NCBI RefSeq assembly: GCF_000196895.1
Contig: NC_014297.1
Span: forward strand, 1,784,295 to 1,848,294
Reading direction: 5' to 3'
DNA length: 64,000 nucleotides
Origin: Halalkalicoccus jeotgali B3
GTDB lineage: Archaea; Halobacteriota; Halobacteria; Halobacteriales; Halalkalicoccaceae
The position numbers and the translations under genes are program-made. The notes below the pieces were generated by a model, which saw nothing but the letters and a program-made list of their open reading frames with translations, did not search any database and was not told the DNA's origin. Of the stretch, positions 51,864 to 60,620 are shown one piece after another (within the stretch, counting starts at the first letter, position 1; each line of letters opens with the position of its first letter).

Positions 51864-52793
51864 CTACCGGAACGCCTCGTCGAGATCCGCCCCGAGCGCG
51901 TCGATCGCCTCGCCCGCGGCGTCGAGGTGGTCGAGCAGGTTCACGAACCCGTGGATCATCCCCTCGTATTCGTGGCGCTCGACCGGAACGCCCGCTGATT
52001 CCAGTCGGTCGGCGTACTCCCGGCCCTCGTCGCGAAGCGGGTCGAAGCCTGCGGTCAGGACGGTCGCCGGAGGAAGGTCCGAGTAATCGCGCGCGAGCAG
52101 CGGCGCGGCGTAGGCGTTTCTGTGATCGACGGGATCGGGGAGGTAGCGCTCTACGAACCACTCGATGCTCGCGGCTTCGAGCAGGTAGCCCTCGGCGTTC
52201 TCCTCGTGGCTCGGGAACTCGTGGACGGCGGGCGAAGCGACGGCGGGGTAGATCAACAGTTGGTAGGCGATCTCCGGGCCGTCCCGATCCCGGCTCATCA
52301 GCGAGGTGGCCGCCGCGAGGTTGCCCCCGGCGCTGTCGCCGCCGACGGCCACCCTCCGAGGATCGCAGTTGATCCGCTCGGCGTACTCGGCGGCCCACTC
52401 CAAGGCGGTGTAGGCGTCCTCGACGGCCGCCGGAAACGGGTGTTCGGGCGCGAGGCGGTAGTCCACCGAGAGCACCGCACAGTCGGCAGCGTTCGAGAGG
52501 GCGCGACAGACCGCGTCGTACGTCTCGACGTCGCCGATAACCCACCCGCCGCCGTGGTAGAACACCAACAGGGGGTGATCCTCACCCGCAGGCGCGTAGA
52601 GTCGGACGGGGATCGATCCGTCGGGTCCGGAAATCGAGAAGTCCTCGACCCGGTCGACGGGATCGCCCTCGCTCGCGAACAGTTCGGCGAGTTGCTCGCG
52701 GGCGCTCTCGGGGGAGAGCGCGTACGTCGGCGGTCGGCTCATCGTCTCGACGGTTTCGAGCAACGCCTCGGCCTGCGGGTCGAGTTCGCCCAT
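51864..52793 (-). CDS. Alpha/beta hydrolase, hormone-sensitive lipase family
   Basis: 309 residues. VFYHGGGWVIGDVETYD is the HGGGW oxyanion-hole motif of the HSL family, VAVGGDSAGGNLAAA the nucleophile elbow with catalytic Ser, VLTAGFDPLRDEG the acid, and YEGMIHGFVNLL the catalytic His. It is a carboxylesterase of unknown substrate, and cytosolic since no signal peptide is seen. Confidence 0.92.
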   Translation of the reverse strand: MGELDPQAEALLETVETMSRPPTYALSPESAREQLAELFASEGDPVDRVEDFSISGPDGSIPVRLYAPAGEDHPLLVFYHGGGWVIGDVETYDAVCRALSNAADCAVLSVDYRLAPEHPFPAAVEDAYTALEWAAEYAERINCDPRRVAVGGDSAGGNLAAATSLMSRDRDGPEIAYQLLIYPAVASPAVHEFPSHEENAEGYLLEAASIEWFVERYLPDPVDHRNAYAAPLLARDYSDLPPATVLTAGFDPLRDEGREYADRLESAGVPVERHEYEGMIHGFVNLLDHLDAAGEAIDALGADLDEAFR

Positions 52794-52891
52794 ACTTCGC
52801 CCCTCGAATGCCCCGCCCTTAGCGTTCGTCGTATAATCTCAATACTAATAATAAAAAATATTGGTATTAAGGCGCGAATACTAGTTCGTCA

Positions 52892-53332
52892 ATGGTCACC
52901 GATTCCCGAGTATCGGTCCTCATCGAGTGGTACGAGCGGTATATCGGCGAACCCGACGCACAGACGGATATCTACACCGGGTTCGGGCTGTTTTTCGGAG
53001 GGATCGCGCTCGCGATCTATTACCAGAACCTCCTCGACTACGTCATCGAGAACATCTCCCGCGAGGTCAACGAGGGCGACATCGAGGAAGGTCTGGACGT
53101 GCCGGTCGTCGTCACCGGCGGGACCTCCAGGCCCCGCGGCTTCGAGAATCACCTCCTGTCGGCGTCGATCCCCTTCTCGATCAGCGGCGTCCAGCGAGCG
53201 AGCGAACCGCTCTACAGCGTGGCCCGCGGCGCACTCGTGGCCGCCCGCTCGGACGAACAGGAACGGGCTCCGAGCGAGGAGACCGCCGCGGCCGACGGCG
53301 GCGACGAGATCGAAGCGGAAGCCGAAGAATAA
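52892..53332 (+). CDS. Chimeric small ORF: membrane-protein-like start, actin-like ATPase C-terminus
   Basis: 146 residues. The first ~40 ([30 protein letters not shown]) look like the start of a small haloarchaeal membrane protein, cut in its hydrophobic segment. From about residue 45, [43 protein letters not shown] and [19 protein letters not shown] resemble the last domain of actin/MreB/Hsp70-fold ATPases, the phosphate-2/adenosine-binding GGTS region onward. The ~200-residue front half of an actin-like protein is missing. It is either a deletion-made fusion or a family of its own. A TATA-like AT-rich tract lies at 52840-52870. Confidence 0.6.
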   Translation: MVTDSRVSVLIEWYERYIGEPDAQTDIYTGFGLFFGGIALAIYYQNLLDYVIENISREVNEGDIEEGLDVPVVVTGGTSRPRGFENHLLSASIPFSISGVQRASEPLYSVARGALVAARSDEQERAPSEETAAADGGDEIEAEAEE

Positions 53333-53440
53333 GCCGAACCGGCCGCACACGGTCTGTCCCCCGATTGTCGGTTTTTCGGACCCATCCCCCGTACCTCCTC
53401 CGGTGCCACGTGGAATTACTACTGAGCATTTAAGAAGATT

Positions 53441-53454
53441 TTTATATATCTACT
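53441..53454 (+). promoter_or_regulatory. TATA box of the 53472 gene
   Basis: TTTATATATCTACT, identical over 14 bases to the tctC promoter at 36778-36791, about 25-30 bases before the ATG at 53472 (leaderless geometry). Confidence 0.6.
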
Positions 53455-53471
53455 GTGTATGGTCCGACGAT

Positions 53472-53861
53472 ATGAGCACGCTACAGCGTCCCGCGGTCGA
53501 GCCGTGTCGCTCGGAGGAGGCCACCCCCGTTCGAGTCGACGGCGAGGTGCTCGACTCGACCGCACCCGAGTACCTGCGCGAGTTCAAGCAGGGGCTGGCC
53601 GCCGATCGGCTCGTCCCGGCTCGCCTGACCGTCGAGGCCCGCTTCGAGGAGGACTGTTCGCTCTCGACCCAGCGGGAGGCCGAACGGATCCGCGAGCACA
53701 TCCGGGCGGCGGCCTTCCTCGGGGCCGGCACGCTCACCGTCTCGTTCGGCGACGTGGCCGACGAGCGCAAGGTCCGCCCGGCGCTGGCCGCCTGCGCCGA
53801 GCGCGCGCGACGTGACGGCGTGACCCTCGATCTCGACGGCCCCCTCACGCTCGAACCCTAA
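53472..53861 (+). CDS. Conserved haloarchaeal hypothetical protein
   Basis: 129 residues beginning MSTLQRPAVEPC. The middle AEYLREFKQGLAADRL-like segment (PEYLREFKQGLAADRLVPAR) and TLTVSFGDVADERKVRPALAACAERARRDGV suggest an alpha/beta fold without catalytic motifs. It has a strong TATA box. It lies 31 bases upstream of the methyltransferase gene and may be co-transcribed with it. I do not recognise the family. Confidence 0.75.
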   Translation: MSTLQRPAVEPCRSEEATPVRVDGEVLDSTAPEYLREFKQGLAADRLVPARLTVEARFEEDCSLSTQREAERIREHIRAAAFLGAGTLTVSFGDVADERKVRPALAACAERARRDGVTLDLDGPLTLEP

Positions 53862-53892
53862 GCTTTCTGCGTTCGGTCCGCTTCCCCTCGAC

Positions 53893-54510
53893 ATGGACAC
53901 GAAGCGGGCGCTCGAACGGCATCTCTCGCGGGTCCGGGGGTTCGACGAGCCGCGCGTCGAACTCGAACAGTATCCCACGCCGGCCGGCATCGCCGCCCAC
54001 CTCGTCCACATCGCGGACCTCCGGGGCGACCTCGGAGGGACGGTACTCGACCTCGGGACCGGCACCGGGATGTTGGCGCTGGGGGTCGCGCTCCGGTCTC
54101 CAGAGCGGGTGATCGGCCTGGACGCCGACCCCGCGGCGATCGAAACCGCCCGCGAGAACGCCCGTCGGGTCGATCCACCCCGAGACCCCGACTGGGTGCT
54201 CGGGGACGGCGGGCGTCCCGGGTTGTGTCCCGCGGGCGCGACCGTGCTCATGAACCCGCCCTTCGGCGCCCAGCGGGGCCGACGCGGCGCCGACAGGCGG
54301 TTCCTTGCGAGTGCGCTCGACGTCGCGGACGTGGTCTACTCGATCCACAACGCCGGCAGCCGAGGGTTCGTCGAGTCGTTCGCCGCGGATCGCGGCTGGC
54401 GGATGACTCACGCCTACGGGCTCGCGTTCGACCTCGACAGGCAGTTCGAGTTCCACGAGCGCGAGCGGACGACGATCGAGGCCGAGTGCTACCGGCTCGT
54501 CCGCGAGTAG
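53893..54510 (+). CDS. METTL5-like RNA N6-adenine methyltransferase
   Basis: 205 residues. An N-terminal helix reads ALERHLSRVRGFDEPRVELEQYPTPAGIAAHL; SAM motif I is VLDLGTGTGMLALGVALRSP and the acidic residue GLDADPAA follows. The target-amine motif is LMNPPFGAQRGR, i.e. NPPF. VYSIHNAGSRGFVE is typical of the METTL5 group, which in eukaryotes modifies one adenine of small-subunit rRNA. An rRNA adenine target is likely but unproven here. It overlaps the convergent rhomboid gene by 22 bases. Confidence 0.88.
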   Translation: MDTKRALERHLSRVRGFDEPRVELEQYPTPAGIAAHLVHIADLRGDLGGTVLDLGTGTGMLALGVALRSPERVIGLDADPAAIETARENARRVDPPRDPDWVLGDGGRPGLCPAGATVLMNPPFGAQRGRRGADRRFLASALDVADVVYSIHNAGSRGFVESFAADRGWRMTHAYGLAFDLDRQFEFHERERTTIEAECYRLVRE

Positions 54511-56135
54511 GTCTCCTCGCGGGCGATCGGGACGGTCGTCGCCCCGTCGCTCGCGATCAGCGTCCCCTCGTCGTTCCGGATCGCGATCCCTCCGACCGCT
54601 CGTTCCTCGCCGGGTTCGGGGACCGGTACACGCCCGGTTGCGCTCGCGCCGTCGACCTCGACGAGAAAGCGCCCCGACTCGCTGTGGAGCGTGATCGTCC
54701 GACCGTCGACGACGGCGTCGACCCGAACGGGCTCGGAGTCGAAGGCGTGGACCCGCTCGCCGCCTGTTTCGAAGTGCACGGCGTAGACCGTTCCGTTGGC
54801 GACTTCCCAGCCCGTCCGCTCGACCGCGATCGTCTCGCTCCACGTCAGTCCGCCGACCCTGACGGCCGCGCTCCCGTCGGTTTCGAGCGTTGCAGCCGAG
54901 ACCTGCTGACTCCAGACGCCTCGCTTGGGATTGGTGACGATCACCCCGCTCGTCGTCACCCCGGTGGTCTCGCCGAAGGCCTCGACGTCGACGACCGAGA
55001 ACATCCGGTTTTCGACCTCCTCATCGTAGAAGACGGTGTACTCGCCGGCATCCACCCCCGCCTCGCGGGGCTGAGTGTCGACCGTCGTCAGGTTCAGCGG
55101 GATCGCGATCAGACACATCGCGACCAGCGGGACGACGAGTGCCGCCGTCGCCACCCGCCTGTGGGTCACCGACCCCCACAGTGGGCGGTCGGTCGCGGCG
55201 AGTGCGGCGACGACGGCCGCCGCGAGCGCGAACACGAGGACGACCCCGAGGGCCCGATAGAGGACGTACGTCTGCGGGCCGCGGACCCACCAGACCGCCC
55301 ACAACGACAACGAGAGCGTCGTGAGGACGGTCCCGAGCCAGAGCGCGATCGGGTCCGTCCCCGTTTCGCGGCGCCGACAGAGCACCACGCCGGCGAGCAC
55401 CCCGATGAGGAAGCCGAGCGCGTGGCCCTGAATCGCGATCCCGTACCACCACGGCGGGGAGACGGCCGGGGTCACCTCGACGACGCTGACGGGTGCTCCC
55501 AGCGCGTCGAGGACAGTCCCCACGGCGCTTCTGACAGCGAGGGCGACCACTGTGAGGAATGGGTGGCGCACGAGGACGAACCCGACCAGCGCGAAGACGA
55601 CCCCCGAGAAACCGATCACGGGTCCCCACGAGAACAGCCCCGTCGCGAGGCCCGCTCCGACCACGCCGAGCGGGAAGAGCACGAACGCGCGGACCCGCGG
55701 GTCCGAACGCGCGCCACGGGCACCGTCCGGTTCGGAGCCGTCTTCGGGGACGTGTCCCCAGACGTACTCCGCGAGCGGGGCGAAGACGAGGGCGGTGGTG
55801 AGGTTCCCGAGCAGGTGGTCGGGGCCGGCGTGGGAGAACGCCGAGAAGGCCACGCCGAAGGGGTAGGAGTACGACCACGCCGAAAACGGAATCGAGAGGG
55901 GGTCGGACCAGTGGTTCAGCCCGCCCTGGACGAACAGGTAGACCGCGAGGACGCCACCGAGAACGATCAGGGATCCCCACGGGACGCCGAGGTAAAAGCG
56001 CTCGCGCAGGGCCGAGCGGACGCGCCGGTCGCGACCCGCGATTCGGAGGGCGACCCACGCCGATCCGACCAGCGCGAGGGCGAGGAGGGCCTGCCACGCG
56101 AGGGCACCGACCGCGTCCGCGACCGACATACCCAT
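54489..56135 (-). CDS. Rhomboid family intramembrane serine protease with extracytoplasmic tail
   Basis: About 548 residues from the ATG at 56135 (another ATG at 56129). The rhomboid core has HAGPDHLLGNLTTALVFAPL, the active-site GFSGVVFALVGF (Ser) and IQGHALGFLIGVL (His). After 8 or so membrane helices, the last ~190 residues are a hydrophilic beta-rich domain (DAGEYTVFYDEEVENRMFSVVDVEAFGETTG onward), probably outside the cell. The family cleaves membrane-embedded helices; the tail is an addition to the standard domain. The stop overlaps the methyltransferase gene by 22 bases. Confidence 0.88.
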   Translation of the reverse strand: MGMSVADAVGALAWQALLALALVGSAWVALRIAGRDRRVRSALRERFYLGVPWGSLIVLGGVLAVYLFVQGGLNHWSDPLSIPFSAWSYSYPFGVAFSAFSHAGPDHLLGNLTTALVFAPLAEYVWGHVPEDGSEPDGARGARSDPRVRAFVLFPLGVVGAGLATGLFSWGPVIGFSGVVFALVGFVLVRHPFLTVVALAVRSAVGTVLDALGAPVSVVEVTPAVSPPWWYGIAIQGHALGFLIGVLAGVVLCRRRETGTDPIALWLGTVLTTLSLSLWAVWWVRGPQTYVLYRALGVVLVFALAAAVVAALAATDRPLWGSVTHRRVATAALVVPLVAMCLIAIPLNLTTVDTQPREAGVDAGEYTVFYDEEVENRMFSVVDVEAFGETTGVTTSGVIVTNPKRGVWSQQVSAATLETDGSAAVRVGGLTWSETIAVERTGWEVANGTVYAVHFETGGERVHAFDSEPVRVDAVVDGRTITLHSESGRFLVEVDGASATGRVPVPEPGEERAVGGIAIRNDEGTLIASDGATTVPIAREETYSRTSR

Positions 56136-56247
56136 CCCAGGGGGCCGACCGGGTTGAGAATTGCGCTTCCCGCTTCGCGGCCCGGTCGACGGTTGGTCCA
56201 CGAGGGGTTTCGAAGGCTTGAAACGCGCTACGGACCAACGACGACCC

Positions 56248-56529
56248 ATGGAACTGCGCGTACTCTCCCGGGAGGATCGGGAGCTGGCACTGGAGATCGC
56301 CGGCGAGGACCACACCTTCATGAACGTCCTCAAGGGATCGCTGCTCGAAACCGAGGGCGTCACCGCCGCGACCTACGACGTCAACCCCGAGCAGTCGGGC
56401 GGGCAGACCGATCCGGTCCTGACCGTGACCACCGCGGAAGGCGTCGATCCGCTCGATGCCATCTCGGAGGCGGCCGCCAATATTCAGGAGACGACCGACG
56501 CGTTCCGCGACGCCTTCGCCGCGGCCTAA
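56248..56529 (+). CDS. rpoL: DNA-directed RNA polymerase subunit L (Rpo11)
   Basis: 93 residues: [45 protein letters not shown], then [20 protein letters not shown]. This is the archaeal Rpo11/L fold, homologous to the bacterial alpha N-terminus, which pairs with Rpo3 for RNA polymerase assembly. The ATG at 56248 gives the family N-terminus. It lies divergent from the rhomboid gene and convergent with hisF (9-base gap). Confidence 0.95.
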   Translation: MELRVLSREDRELALEIAGEDHTFMNVLKGSLLETEGVTAATYDVNPEQSGGQTDPVLTVTTAEGVDPLDAISEAAANIQETTDAFRDAFAAA

Positions 56530-56538
56530 GCGCGCTCC

Positions 56539-57351
56539 TTACCGTCTGACGGGGACCCCCCGCTCGTCGAGATACTCCTTTACCTCCTCGATGGAGTACT
56601 CCCCGAAGTGGAAGATGGAGGCCGCGAGCGCGGCGTCGGCGTCCGCCTCCTCGAAGACCTCGTGCATGTGCTCGGGTCCACCGGCACCCGAGGAGGCGAT
56701 CACCGGCGTCGAGACCGCCTCACAGACTGCGCTCGTGACGGGCAGGTCGTAGCCCGATTTCGTACCGTCGGTGTCGATGGAGTTGACGAACAGCTCGCCG
56801 GCACCGCGGGATTCAGCCTCCTCGGCCCACTCGATCACGTCGATTCCCGTCCCTTCGCGCCCGCCCTTGACGGTGCACTCGAACCAGCACGATTCGCCGT
56901 CGATCTCGGCGTAGTGTTCGCCCCGCTCGTCGAACCGGCGTTTCGAATCGACGCTGATGACGATACACTGGCTGCCGAAGGCGCGCGCGCCCTCGGTGAT
57001 CAGTTCCGGCCGCTCTAGGGCCCCGGTGTTGATCGAAACCTTGTCCGCGCCGGCTCGCAGGGTCTCCTTGATGTCCTCCTTTTCTCGGATCCCGCCACCC
57101 ACTGTCAGAGGGATGAACACCTCGTCGGCGACCTGCGAGACGGTGTCGAGCATGGTCTCGCGGCCCTCCGCCGAAGCGGTGATATCCAGAAAGACGAACT
57201 CGTCGGCGCCCGATTCGTTGTAGGCTTTCGCCATCTCGACGGGATCGCCGGTGTACTCGAGGTCCTCGAAGTTGACACCGGTGTAGACCGCGGCGTTGCC
57301 CTCCTCGTCGACGTCGACGTCAATACAGGGGATGATCCGTTTCGTGAGCAT
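56539..57351 (-). CDS. hisF: Imidazole glycerol phosphate synthase cyclase subunit
   Basis: 270 residues beginning [13 protein letters not shown], with the catalytic Asp in CIDVD and in [19 protein letters not shown] and SINTGALE carry phosphate-binding loops, and [17 protein letters not shown] the second one. The TIM barrel cyclises PRFAR to imidazole glycerol phosphate and AICAR in histidine synthesis. It is slightly longer than bacterial HisF (~255), as is common in haloarchaea. HisH is not nearby. Confidence 0.96.
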   Translation of the reverse strand: MLTKRIIPCIDVDVDEEGNAAVYTGVNFEDLEYTGDPVEMAKAYNESGADEFVFLDITASAEGRETMLDTVSQVADEVFIPLTVGGGIREKEDIKETLRAGADKVSINTGALERPELITEGARAFGSQCIVISVDSKRRFDERGEHYAEIDGESCWFECTVKGGREGTGIDVIEWAEEAESRGAGELFVNSIDTDGTKSGYDLPVTSAVCEAVSTPVIASSGAGGPEHMHEVFEEADADAALAASIFHFGEYSIEEVKEYLDERGVPVRR

Positions 57352-57435
57352 TCGTTGCCGGGGATTCGCGCGACGCCGGGTTGAGGGTTTCGACCGGATG
57401 GGTGCGTTTAAGAGTTGCGCGCGACGATTGGGGGT

Positions 57436-57693
57436 ATGAGCGACCGAGCCGAGCGGGAGGACCGCGTCGACGCCACCGGCGAGGAGGCGACCGGAATGAC
57501 CGATGAGGACCCCGGCACCCAGAAGGCCGCCGTCAGCGCCCCCGAGAAGGAACAGCCAACGGTCAAAGCACCCCTTGCAAAGCGCACCACCGCCCCCCAG
57601 AGCCCCTACTCGATGCGCCAGGCCGGGATCGGCGCCGCGGTGCTGCTGGTCGGGCTGTTGGTCACCTTCGCCGTTCCCCTTCTGCTGTTGTAG
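57436..57693 (+). CDS. Small C-tail-anchored haloarchaeal membrane protein
   Basis: 85 residues. The first ~60 are acidic and disordered ([20 protein letters not shown]), then [30 protein letters not shown] forms one terminal membrane helix that ends the protein. The tail helix faces outward or inward depending on insertion. Function unknown. The ATG at 57436 is chosen over a TTG/GTG upstream. It is divergent from hisF. Confidence 0.7.
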   Translation: MSDRAEREDRVDATGEEATGMTDEDPGTQKAAVSAPEKEQPTVKAPLAKRTTAPQSPYSMRQAGIGAAVLLVGLLVTFAVPLLLL

Positions 57694-57737
57694 CCGCGAG
57701 AACGCCCGCAGGCGATCCCGGGTCACTAGTCCGGCCG

Positions 57738-58454
57738 TCAGTCGAGGTGCTCGATCGGTTCTCGCTCGCCGTACGTGGGCTCGGGTCCCTCGGTGGGGGC
57801 GGCCCACCGGACGGCGTTTGCGATCACCTGCTGGATCTCGGGACGACGATAGATCGGATACGTCTCGTGGCCCGGCCGGAAGTAGAATATCTTCCCCGAC
57901 CCGCGGCGGTAGCAACACCCCGAGCGAAAGACGTTACCCCCCTCGAACCACGAGTTGAAAACCAGCGTCTCGGGTTCGGGAACGTCGAAGCGCTCGCCGT
58001 ACATCTCGGCCTCGGACAGTTCGATGAACTCCTCGACGCCGGCAGCGATCGGGTGGCTCGGCTCGACGACCCACAGGCGCTCTCGTTCGCCCTCCTCGCG
58101 CCACTTGAGCGAGCAGGAGGTTCCCATCAGGCGCTTGAAGATCTTCGAGTAGTGGGCCGAATGGAGGACGAGCAGCCCCATCCCGTCGAGGACGCGCTCG
58201 TGGACCCGCTCAACGATCGCGTCTTCGACCTCGTCGTGGGCGGCGTGACCCCACCACAGGAGGACGTCGGTGTCCTCGAGAACCGCCTCGGTGAGTCCGT
58301 GTTCGGGTTCGTCGAGCGTCGCCGTCCGGGTCTCGAACCCGCGCTCGGCGAGGCACTCGGCGAGGACCTCGTGGATGCCGTCGGGGTACTGCTCTTTGAC
58401 GGCTTCGTCCTCGCGTTCGTGGCGGAACTCGTTCCAGACGGTGACCTGAACCAT
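57738..58454 (-). CDS. ThuA-like domain protein
   Basis: 238 residues of the ThuA (trehalose utilisation) family with a class I glutamine amidotransferase-like fold: [23 protein letters not shown] at the start, [36 protein letters not shown], and [26 protein letters not shown] at the end. The usual nucleophile Cys is not obvious. Members are implicated in disaccharide metabolism; the haloarchaeal substrate is unknown. Confidence 0.85.
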   Translation of the reverse strand: MVQVTVWNEFRHEREDEAVKEQYPDGIHEVLAECLAERGFETRTATLDEPEHGLTEAVLEDTDVLLWWGHAAHDEVEDAIVERVHERVLDGMGLLVLHSAHYSKIFKRLMGTSCSLKWREEGERERLWVVEPSHPIAAGVEEFIELSEAEMYGERFDVPEPETLVFNSWFEGGNVFRSGCCYRRGSGKIFYFRPGHETYPIYRRPEIQQVIANAVRWAAPTEGPEPTYGEREPIEHLD

Positions 58455-58498
58455 ACGCGAGTCTCGCCGCGGAAACAAAAGGACCTACCGGTGCGGTC

Positions 58499-59155
58499 TC
58501 AGCGTACGAAGTACAGTTCGTCGGTGCCCAGAAACCGACTCAGATCCGCCGTCCGGCGGTAGTCGCTGCCCCGGATCGCCGCGATGGTCTCGATAAACGC
58601 CTCGCCGTCGCCCTCGCTCCAGTCGGTCGGCTCCCTGACGGGAACGACCAGAAAGCCGCTGCCGCGGATCTCCGTCGCGTGAAGCGTCGCCATGTCGAGC
58701 TCGATTCGTCCGTTTCGGGCGGTGTACTGGTCGATGACGTGTTCGGTCGCGCGTTCGCCGACGGACACGAGAACGTGGGCGGCGATCGCCCGGAGTTCGG
58801 CGTCGAAAAAGCGCTCCATGTTCGCGTAGCTCTCGGCGGTCGGGTCACCGTCGGGCGGACAGCACATATGGAGGTAGCTCAGAAAGCAGTTCGAGAGGTG
58901 GGGCTCGTCGCTGTAGGGCTCGCCCGCGAAGCCGGTCTCGAACAGCGCCCGCTGGATCGCCTCGCCCGCGGGCGTTTGGGTGAACGGAACCGCGGTGTTC
59001 GCGCCGCCGTGGATCGCGGGATGGTCGCCGATGACGTGGAAATCGGCGTTGGCGTCGCCGTAGCCGAAGACCGCCTCGACGCCCGCAGAACAGGCCGTCT
59101 CGCAGGCGGGGCGCATTCCGAAGGGGTTGCTCGTCCGGTCGGTTACGTTCTCCAC
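58499..59155 (-). CDS. Uracil-DNA glycosylase superfamily protein
   Basis: 218 residues. FHVIGDHPAIHGGANTAVPFTQTPAGEAIQRAL resembles the UDG motif (V.G..PG....  GRAG..L) around the uracil pocket, and NCFLSYLHMCCPPDGDPTAESYANMERFFDAEL the following block. The N-terminus has a Cys cluster (CETACSAG) with further Cys later, which may bind an Fe-S cluster as in type IV/V UDGs. The GTG at 59155 (ENVTDRTSNPFGM) is preferred; an ATG lies at 59116. DNA repair of uracil is the likely role. Confidence 0.78.
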   Translation of the reverse strand: MENVTDRTSNPFGMRPACETACSAGVEAVFGYGDANADFHVIGDHPAIHGGANTAVPFTQTPAGEAIQRALFETGFAGEPYSDEPHLSNCFLSYLHMCCPPDGDPTAESYANMERFFDAELRAIAAHVLVSVGERATEHVIDQYTARNGRIELDMATLHATEIRGSGFLVVPVREPTDWSEGDGEAFIETIAAIRGSDYRRTADLSRFLGTDELYFVR

Positions 59156-59200
59156 GGCCCGTCTACCCAACAGAGGGTCAAAACGCTCGCGATTTCGAGT

Positions 59201-59686
59201 TCACTCCGCGATCGCGACCGCCCCGCGCATCCCCTGTGCGTCGTGCGGGATACAGGTGTACCGCGAGACGCCCGGTTCTTCGAAGGCGTGCTCGAACGTA
59301 TAGCCCTCCTCGGTCTCGATGGGGCTCTCGTAGGCCTCGTTTTCCTCCGCGACGTTGTGCCCGCCGCCGTCGCCGGTCCACTCCCAGACCACCGTGGTGC
59401 CGGGATCGACCATGATCGCCGCCGGCGAGAACGACCGTCCGCGACTGCCGGTGCCGACCATGACGGTGACCTCGCTCTCGCCACGGAGGTCGGCGGTGCC
59501 GTCGTAGGTCCGCGCGGAATCGAGCCAGCCGCCGTAGTCGGGTTCTTCCTCGGAAGGGACCGTCTCGTAGTCGGGTCCGTCGTCGCCGCCTTCCTCCTGC
59601 CCGGTACAGCCCGCGAGCGCGGCAACCGAGAGCGTGCCGGCCGCCCGGAGGACGCTGCGCCGGTCGAGGAGCGGATCGGATTGCAT
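59201..59686 (-). CDS. Halocyanin-type blue copper protein
   Basis: 161 residues. A Tat lipobox (DRRSVLRAAGTLSVAALAGC) anchors the protein to the outer membrane face. The copper fold follows: WTGDGGGHNVAEE (His ligand) and YTCIPHDAQGMRGAVAI (Cys, His, Met ligands). It carries electrons between respiratory complexes outside the membrane. The copper-efflux pair 1-4 kb away makes a copper context. Confidence 0.92.
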   Translation of the reverse strand: MQSDPLLDRRSVLRAAGTLSVAALAGCTGQEEGGDDGPDYETVPSEEEPDYGGWLDSARTYDGTADLRGESEVTVMVGTGSRGRSFSPAAIMVDPGTTVVWEWTGDGGGHNVAEENEAYESPIETEEGYTFEHAFEEPGVSRYTCIPHDAQGMRGAVAIAE

Positions 59687-59760
59687 CTCGATCCCGCGTA
59701 CGCGACGAGCGAGCAAAAGCAACGTGAAACCGCCACAGGAGTGATGGATGGTACCGTATC

Positions 59761-60081
59761 CTACGGCGCGCCGGCCAGAACGAACCGGCTCTCGGTCTCG
59801 CCGTTTTCGATCCGGCGTGTGGCCTCGGCCGGGATCCGGACGGCCTCGCCCGCTTCCATTAGGACCGATTCGCCGTCGACGACGATCGTCGCCTCGCCCT
59901 CTACTAGCAGGTAGACCTCCTCGTGGTCCTCCTCGGCGTGATCGTGTTCCTTGCCGCTCCAGCCCGGCTCGCACTCGAGAACGCTCACGCCGAGGTTCTC
60001 ACAGCCGAGCGGTTCGCGCAGGAAGTACAGCGAGTCGGCGACCGGTTCGACCTCCGTGTAGTCGACTTTCGTATAGTCCAT
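59761..60081 (-). CDS. Cupin domain protein
   Basis: 106 residues with a single cupin fold: SVLECEPGWSGKEHDHAEEDHEEVYLLVEGEATIVVDGES gives the His/His/Glu metal box, and IPAEATRRIENGETESRFVLAGAP the second. A small soluble protein; function unknown. Confidence 0.85.
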   Translation of the reverse strand: MDYTKVDYTEVEPVADSLYFLREPLGCENLGVSVLECEPGWSGKEHDHAEEDHEEVYLLVEGEATIVVDGESVLMEAGEAVRIPAEATRRIENGETESRFVLAGAP

Positions 60082-60125
60082 CGGGTCCCCGTAGGGACGC
60101 CGGAACCAAATAGGTCCGGCCCGGC

Positions 60126-60353
60126 CTACAGGTATCGCAGGTACTCACAGCCCGTACAGCGCAGCTCGTCCCCGTCGTGGACGATCCAGCCCGACCGACA
60201 GCGATCGCACTCCCACGCGCGCTCGGTTCCGCCGGCCACGGGGGGCCTTGGCCGTCGTTCGGCCTGCTCTAAGCGCTCGATCCGACGCTGCTGGAGGGCG
60301 AGGCGACGCTCTAACTCACGGAGCGTCGTCTCGGAGTACGCCGTTCTGAGCAT
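60126..60353 (-). CDS. Small zinc-ribbon protein
   Basis: 75 residues. An N-terminal helix (TTLRELERRLALQQRRIERLEQAE) is followed by ECDRCRSGWIVHDGDELRCTGCEY, a four-Cys zinc ribbon (CxxC...CxxC). Probable nucleic-acid or protein binder. The next gene on this strand, downstream, is the cupin 44 bases away. Confidence 0.78.
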   Translation of the reverse strand: MLRTAYSETTLRELERRLALQQRRIERLEQAERRPRPPVAGGTERAWECDRCRSGWIVHDGDELRCTGCEYLRYL

Positions 60354-60620
60354 CCTGTGTCACCGCTTCTGGTACGCTATACGGTAGCATGAATCTATCG
60401 CGTCCCGTGAGGATCGTCAGAAACGGAAACGGTTCGCACCGTTTCCCTTCCGTCCGCGGCCGTCCGGGGCAATAGGTCGCCCCGAACGAAATGCTGGGGA
60501 CGGTCGTGGTGTGTCACGCCAACGCAGGTTGTCTATGGCCTCAAGTCTGCGATCTCCCAGCGTCCCTGCTTTCTCGCCGTGACGGAGTAAGTTTTGTGCT
60601 TCCTGATGACCGTACGACAC
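60354..60620. other. 267-bp region downstream of copA with hairpins and a decayed-looking frame
   Basis: Minus-strand reading of 60417-60602 gives an open frame (SYGHQEAQNLLRHGEKAGTL...) with no hit I can name. Three inverted repeats are visible: GGAAACGG/CCGTTTCC (60425-60446), CGTCCGGGGC/GCCCCGAACG (about 60450-60487, one mismatch) and CCCCAGC-type repeats nearby. It may be the terminator/3' region of copA, a small RNA, or an insertion-element remnant. Confidence 0.35.
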
